Assembly: GCA_944324075.1 (NCBI GenBank)
Contig: CALUUZ010000002.1
Location: 124,001-188,000 of the forward strand
Direction: 5' to 3'
DNA: 64,000 nucleotides
Origin: Candidatus Mailhella excrementigallinarum
GTDB taxonomy: Bacteria; Desulfobacterota; Desulfovibrionia; Desulfovibrionales; Desulfovibrionaceae
Shown here one piece after another: positions 61,190 through 64,000 of the stretch; the first letter of the stretch is position 1; the number at the start of each line of letters is the position of its first letter. The position numbers and the translations under genes are program-made. A model generated the notes under the pieces. That model ran no database searches, was not told the DNA's origin, and saw nothing but the letters and a program-made list of their open reading frames with translations.

Positions 61190-62464
61190 CTACAATTCCC
61201 GCAGCATCTTCACGGCGCAGAAGTTGCCGCACATGGCGCATTCCTCCTCGCACTTGTGCGGTTCGCGCCGGGCGTCGAGCAGTTCCGGATCAAGCGCGGC
61301 GGCGCGCATGCCGTCCCAGTCCAGATTTTTGCGGGCCGTATTCATGGCCGCCTCGCGGCGCAGGGCGCGGGGGCGTCCGAGCGAGGTCTCGCCGATCTGG
61401 GCAGCCGCGCGGGAGGCCATGACTCCGGCCTTGACATCCGCCGCGTCGGGCAGGGTGAGATGTTCGGCCGGAGTGAGGTAGCACAGGAAGTCCACGCCGG
61501 CGCGCACGGCGAGTGCGCCGCCCACGGCCCCCGCAATGTGATCGTAGCCGGGAGCGCAGTCCGTGGTCAGCGGCCCGAGTACATAGAGGGGCGCGTTGAA
61601 GGTGGCTTTCTTGATGCCCCGGATCTGGGCCTCCACCTCATTCATGGGCACATGGCCCGGGCCCTCGATCATGCACTGCACGCCTTCCTTCAGCGCGCGC
61701 CGGGCCAGCGTGCCCAGCGTGATCACTTCCTCCCACTGGGCGGGATCGCCCGCGTCACATCCCGCGCCGGGGCGCAGGCCGTCCCCGAGGGAAAGGGTGA
61801 CGTTATGCCTGCGGGCAATGCCGAGCAGACGGTCAAAATCGGTGAGAAGGGGGTTTTCCCTGTCGTTTTTGAGCATCCAGCGGGCCAGAATGCTGCCTCC
61901 GCGCGAGACGATGCCCATGGCGCGTCCGCCTCTGGCCGCCCATTCCGCCCCGCGCCGGGTGATGCCGCAGTGCAGGGTCATGAAGTCCACGCCCTGCTCG
62001 GCCTGCTTTTCCACTTCCGCGAACAGGCGTTCCGGGTCCATGTCGGCCGGGTCATCGCCGCGATCAATATAGTGCTGCGCCACGCCGTACAGGGGCACGG
62101 TTCCCAGAGGGGCGGGACAATCCTCCAGCATGCCGCGCCGGACGGCGTCAAGATCGCCCGCAATGGACAGGTCCATCACGGTATCGGCTCCGGCCGCGAG
62201 AGCGACCCTGAGCTTGGCGCTTTCACATTCGGGGTGATTCTGGAAAGGGGAGGTGCCGATATTGGCGTTTACCTTGACGCGGGAAGGCTGGCCCACGACA
62301 ATGGGTCTGACGTTTTTGTGGGCGGGGTTGCCGAGCAGAACCATGGAACCTTCGTCCAGGGCATGTTCAATCGCCGCGGGCGTCAGCTCCTCTTCCTGCG
62401 AAATGCCCTCGATATGGGCGTCAAACAGCGTTTTCAGGGCGGAATTCAGGGAAATAAGGCTCAT
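61190..62464 (-). CDS. thiC: phosphomethylpyrimidine synthase ThiC
   Basis: Radical SAM enzyme converting aminoimidazole ribotide to HMP-P. 424 residues, the short form lacking the N-terminal extension of E. coli ThiC. NANIGTSPFQNHPECE, DLSIAGDLDAVR, HCGITRRG, SRGGSILARWM, EGPGHVPMNEV and LCYLTPAEHL are family motifs; the 4Fe-4S site is the C-terminal CAMCGNFC (CX2CX4C). ATG 62464 has AAGGAG six bases ahead. The 70-bp gap to the upstream MFS gene is too short for a TPP riboswitch and shows none. ThiD in this window uses its product. Confidence 0.97.
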   Translation of the reverse strand: MSLISLNSALKTLFDAHIEGISQEEELTPAAIEHALDEGSMVLLGNPAHKNVRPIVVGQPSRVKVNANIGTSPFQNHPECESAKLRVALAAGADTVMDLSIAGDLDAVRRGMLEDCPAPLGTVPLYGVAQHYIDRGDDPADMDPERLFAEVEKQAEQGVDFMTLHCGITRRGAEWAARGGRAMGIVSRGGSILARWMLKNDRENPLLTDFDRLLGIARRHNVTLSLGDGLRPGAGCDAGDPAQWEEVITLGTLARRALKEGVQCMIEGPGHVPMNEVEAQIRGIKKATFNAPLYVLGPLTTDCAPGYDHIAGAVGGALAVRAGVDFLCYLTPAEHLTLPDAADVKAGVMASRAAAQIGETSLGRPRALRREAAMNTARKNLDWDGMRAAALDPELLDARREPHKCEEECAMCGNFCAVKMLREL

Positions 62465-62534
62465 GGATGCTCCTTGAAAGACTGAAGAAACGCGGCCGTA
62501 ACCGGGCCGCGGAACGGAAACCTTCCCGTTTGCT

Positions 62535-63743
62535 CTAAGCGGAATGAACGCCGGGGTCAACCTTGCCCGTTTTTCCTCCGTCTTTTCCGTATCTGCGGGC
62601 ATACAGCAGAAGCAGCAGGAATCCCGCCGCGGCAAATCCGGCTCCGATCAGCGCGGTTCCGGAGTATCCTCCGCCGGAACTGACGGAGATGCCGCCGAAA
62701 TACGCTCCCACGGCATTACCCAGATTGAACCCCACCTGCGCGAGAGACGCTCCCAGCATTTCGCCTCCTTCCGCGCTGCCGAGCAGAAGCATCTGCTGCG
62801 GGGCGGAAATGCCGAACAGGCAGGCCGTGCAGACGAACATGAGGCCGAGAGCGGCGGCAGGGCTGTTCCCCGCGAGGAAAATCAGGATCAGGGCAAACGC
62901 CATGACGCCCTGCATGGTTCCGGCGATGGCGGCGGGACTGAAACGGACGGAAAGTCTGCCGCTGAGAGCGTTGCCCGCGACCATGCCCAGCCCTGCGAGG
63001 GCCATGACTGCCGTCATGTGCGCGGGCGGAATGAGAGTGATGCCCGTCATGAAGGGACTGACATAGCTGTACCAGCAGAACATGCCGCCGTTGCCCATGA
63101 CGATGGCCGCCAGGATGAGCCAGGGAGCTGGGGATCTGAGAAAGCGGAACTGCCCGCGCAGGCCGGTATCCTTCATGCCCGGCAGACGGGGAACCCAGGC
63201 AAGAATGCCCGCAATGACGAGAAGTCCTGTGCCCGCCACCAGGCCGTAGGCCATTCTCCACGATCCGGCATGGGCAATGAGCGTGGAGCAGGGCACTCCG
63301 GCCAGGTTGGCTATGGTGGCTCCGGCAATGACGATGGAAACGGCAAGCACCGAGTAGGCCCTGTCCACCAGCCTGTCGGCCACGATGGCGGCCACGCCGA
63401 AATAGGCTCCGTGCGGCAGTCCGGCCAGAAAACGGGCCGCAAGCATCATGTGATAGTTCTGGGCCGCGGCTGTCAGCGCATTGCCCGCGATATACAGGCA
63501 CATGAGCGCCAGCAGGATGCTCCTGAGGGGGCGCGTGCGGACCGTCAGCACCATGAGCGGCGCGCCCGCGCATACGCCAAGGGCATATGCGGAGATAAAG
63601 TGCCCGGCATCGGGGATGCTGACCCCCAGCGTACGCGCGACATCGGGCAGTATTCCCATGATGGAGAATTCGGACATGCAGACGCCCAGTGTGCCGAGGG
63701 ACAGGGCGGCAAGACTCTTGAAAACGGGGTGGCTGATTTTCAT
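62535..63743 (-). CDS. MFS transporter, DHA1 family (AraJ/NepI-like efflux)
   Basis: 402 residues with 12 predicted transmembrane helices. MFS landmarks: LGTLGVCMSEFSIMGILPDVA in helix 1, the loop 2-3 motif region VRTRPLRSILL, ARFLAGLPHGAYFGVAAIVA in helix 4, and VSIVIAGATIANLAGVP (antiporter motif C-like) in helix 5. The pattern is that of sugar or purine-ribonucleoside effluxers of the AraJ/PbuE/NepI branch. The substrate is unknown. It lies 70 bp upstream of thiC on the same strand; whether they share a transcript is unclear. Confidence 0.88.
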   Translation of the reverse strand: MKISHPVFKSLAALSLGTLGVCMSEFSIMGILPDVARTLGVSIPDAGHFISAYALGVCAGAPLMVLTVRTRPLRSILLALMCLYIAGNALTAAAQNYHMMLAARFLAGLPHGAYFGVAAIVADRLVDRAYSVLAVSIVIAGATIANLAGVPCSTLIAHAGSWRMAYGLVAGTGLLVIAGILAWVPRLPGMKDTGLRGQFRFLRSPAPWLILAAIVMGNGGMFCWYSYVSPFMTGITLIPPAHMTAVMALAGLGMVAGNALSGRLSVRFSPAAIAGTMQGVMAFALILIFLAGNSPAAALGLMFVCTACLFGISAPQQMLLLGSAEGGEMLGASLAQVGFNLGNAVGAYFGGISVSSGGGYSGTALIGAGFAAAGFLLLLLYARRYGKDGGKTGKVDPGVHSA

Positions 63744-64000
63744 CAGATACTCTGTAGATGCTCTGTTTAAGCGTGGAGTGGAGTTGAAGGCATTCCTGAC
63801 CGCCGGAGGCGCGAGAGAACACAGGCAATCCGGTTGAGGATATGTGCTGCCTTACCGCCGCTGTCGCCATTCGCAAACTTTTGTGGCTCAAGACCTCTTG
63901 CGGCCCGCCAGCCCGCGCCGGGAACCCCGCCGGAAGGGGGGGGGCGCCCCCCTTTCCCTCCGCCTCACTGGACTGAACGCATCAGAAACAAGGGGAATCA
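63744..64000. other. region upstream of the MFS gene, to the window end
   Basis: No gene is visible. It contains CTGACCGCCGGAGGCGCG (63797-63814, also at 39169), followed in both places by ACAGGCA and AATC(C/G)GG, and a G/C homopolymer hairpin near 63936-63957 (run of nine G then GCGCCCCCC). Confidence 0.4.

Noticed and set aside
59480..62485. Long plus-strand open frames opposite hutW and thiC (about 506 and 447 codons), and a 550-codon one opposite the antiporter (28556-30208)
   Set aside because: GC-rich genes commonly leave open antisense frames; the proteins have no recognisable motifs and the sense strands encode intact known families.
62465..62534. TPP riboswitch upstream of thiC
   Set aside because: Only 70 bp separate thiC from the MFS gene, and they contain a GC hairpin but none of the conserved THI-box segments. 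The thiD leader (30179-30573) was examined for the same reason and also lacks them.

Overview
The window is GC-rich, gene-dense DNA from what looks like a member of the Desulfovibrionaceae (Desulfobacterota), possibly a host-associated one. The inference rests on three things: a Ccm cytochrome c maturation cluster whose CcmE carries Cys instead of the heme-binding His and which has no ccmG or ccmH (a variant described in Desulfovibrio); the overall gene content (NikR, FolE2, System I Ccm, NfeD-free compact operons, aryl-sulfotransferase-like protein, SLC13 carrier); and a large heme-scavenging locus, which suits a gut or tissue anaerobe. The species cannot be named from the sequence alone.

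Layout. 1-6015: the 3' part of lon, then a periplasmic solute-binding protein translationally coupled to a membrane GGDEF/EAL protein. 6077-10201 (minus): cpoB-dprA-xerC and a methyltransferase. 10344-12430: rpsA with its own promoter and a distant terminator. 12594-18031: a hypothetical gene, pgpA-ruvX-mltG, a DEDDy 3'-5' exonuclease and mnmE. 18028-23619 (minus): ccmE-F-A-B-C-D, a TPR protein, leading into mnmE. 23761-31371: a DUF21/CBS protein, a CobD-like aminotransferase, aroA-tyrA, a CitMHS_2/NhaD-like antiporter and thiD. 31476-35261: nikR-folE2-small lipoprotein (the last too short for routine calling), a MogA with an extra N-terminal region, and a GT4 glycosyltransferase. 36041-39108: a LapG-like periplasmic protease followed by a membrane PAS/HD-GYP protein with degenerate active-site motifs. 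39341-45520: rqcH-like, dksA, HAD phosphatase, a hypothetical, glnH-glnP. 45719-49930: a divergent aryl-sulfotransferase-like gene and an SDR/SLC13 pair around an AT-rich control region. 50298-60967: a DtxR-family regulator and then, all on the minus strand, a heme acquisition and anaerobic heme degradation locus: hutW and a TonB-dependent receptor, a three-gene ECF importer (S, T, fused A), hutX, a flavodoxin, exbB-exbD-tonB. 61190-63743: thiC and an MFS carrier.

How they fit together. The heme locus is the most coherent system: outer-membrane receptor powered by its own TonB/ExbBD, an ECF-type inner-membrane importer where an ordinary BtuCDF-like heme importer would be expected, cytoplasmic heme handling (HutX), radical-SAM ring opening (HutW) and a flavodoxin as likely reductant. 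Its promoter has a consensus -35 and a 26-bp near-perfect palindrome across the start point. Two loci suggest c-di-GMP control of surface behaviour (solute-binding protein + EAL protein; LapG + inactive-looking HD-GYP protein).

Non-coding structure. Intergenic spaces are filled with two dispersed palindromic repeat families, called A and B here. Family A (about 100-170 bp, termini of the form AGNGCATTTT) has at least eight good copies plus fragments. In five cases (rpsA, ccmE, tyrA, glnH, tonB) the first two bases of the repeat terminus are the last two bases of the TAG stop codon of the neighbouring gene. Family B has two 184-bp copies, one of which supplies the ribosome-binding site of the heme-locus flavodoxin. 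No tRNA, rRNA, CRISPR array, IS transposase or prophage was seen.
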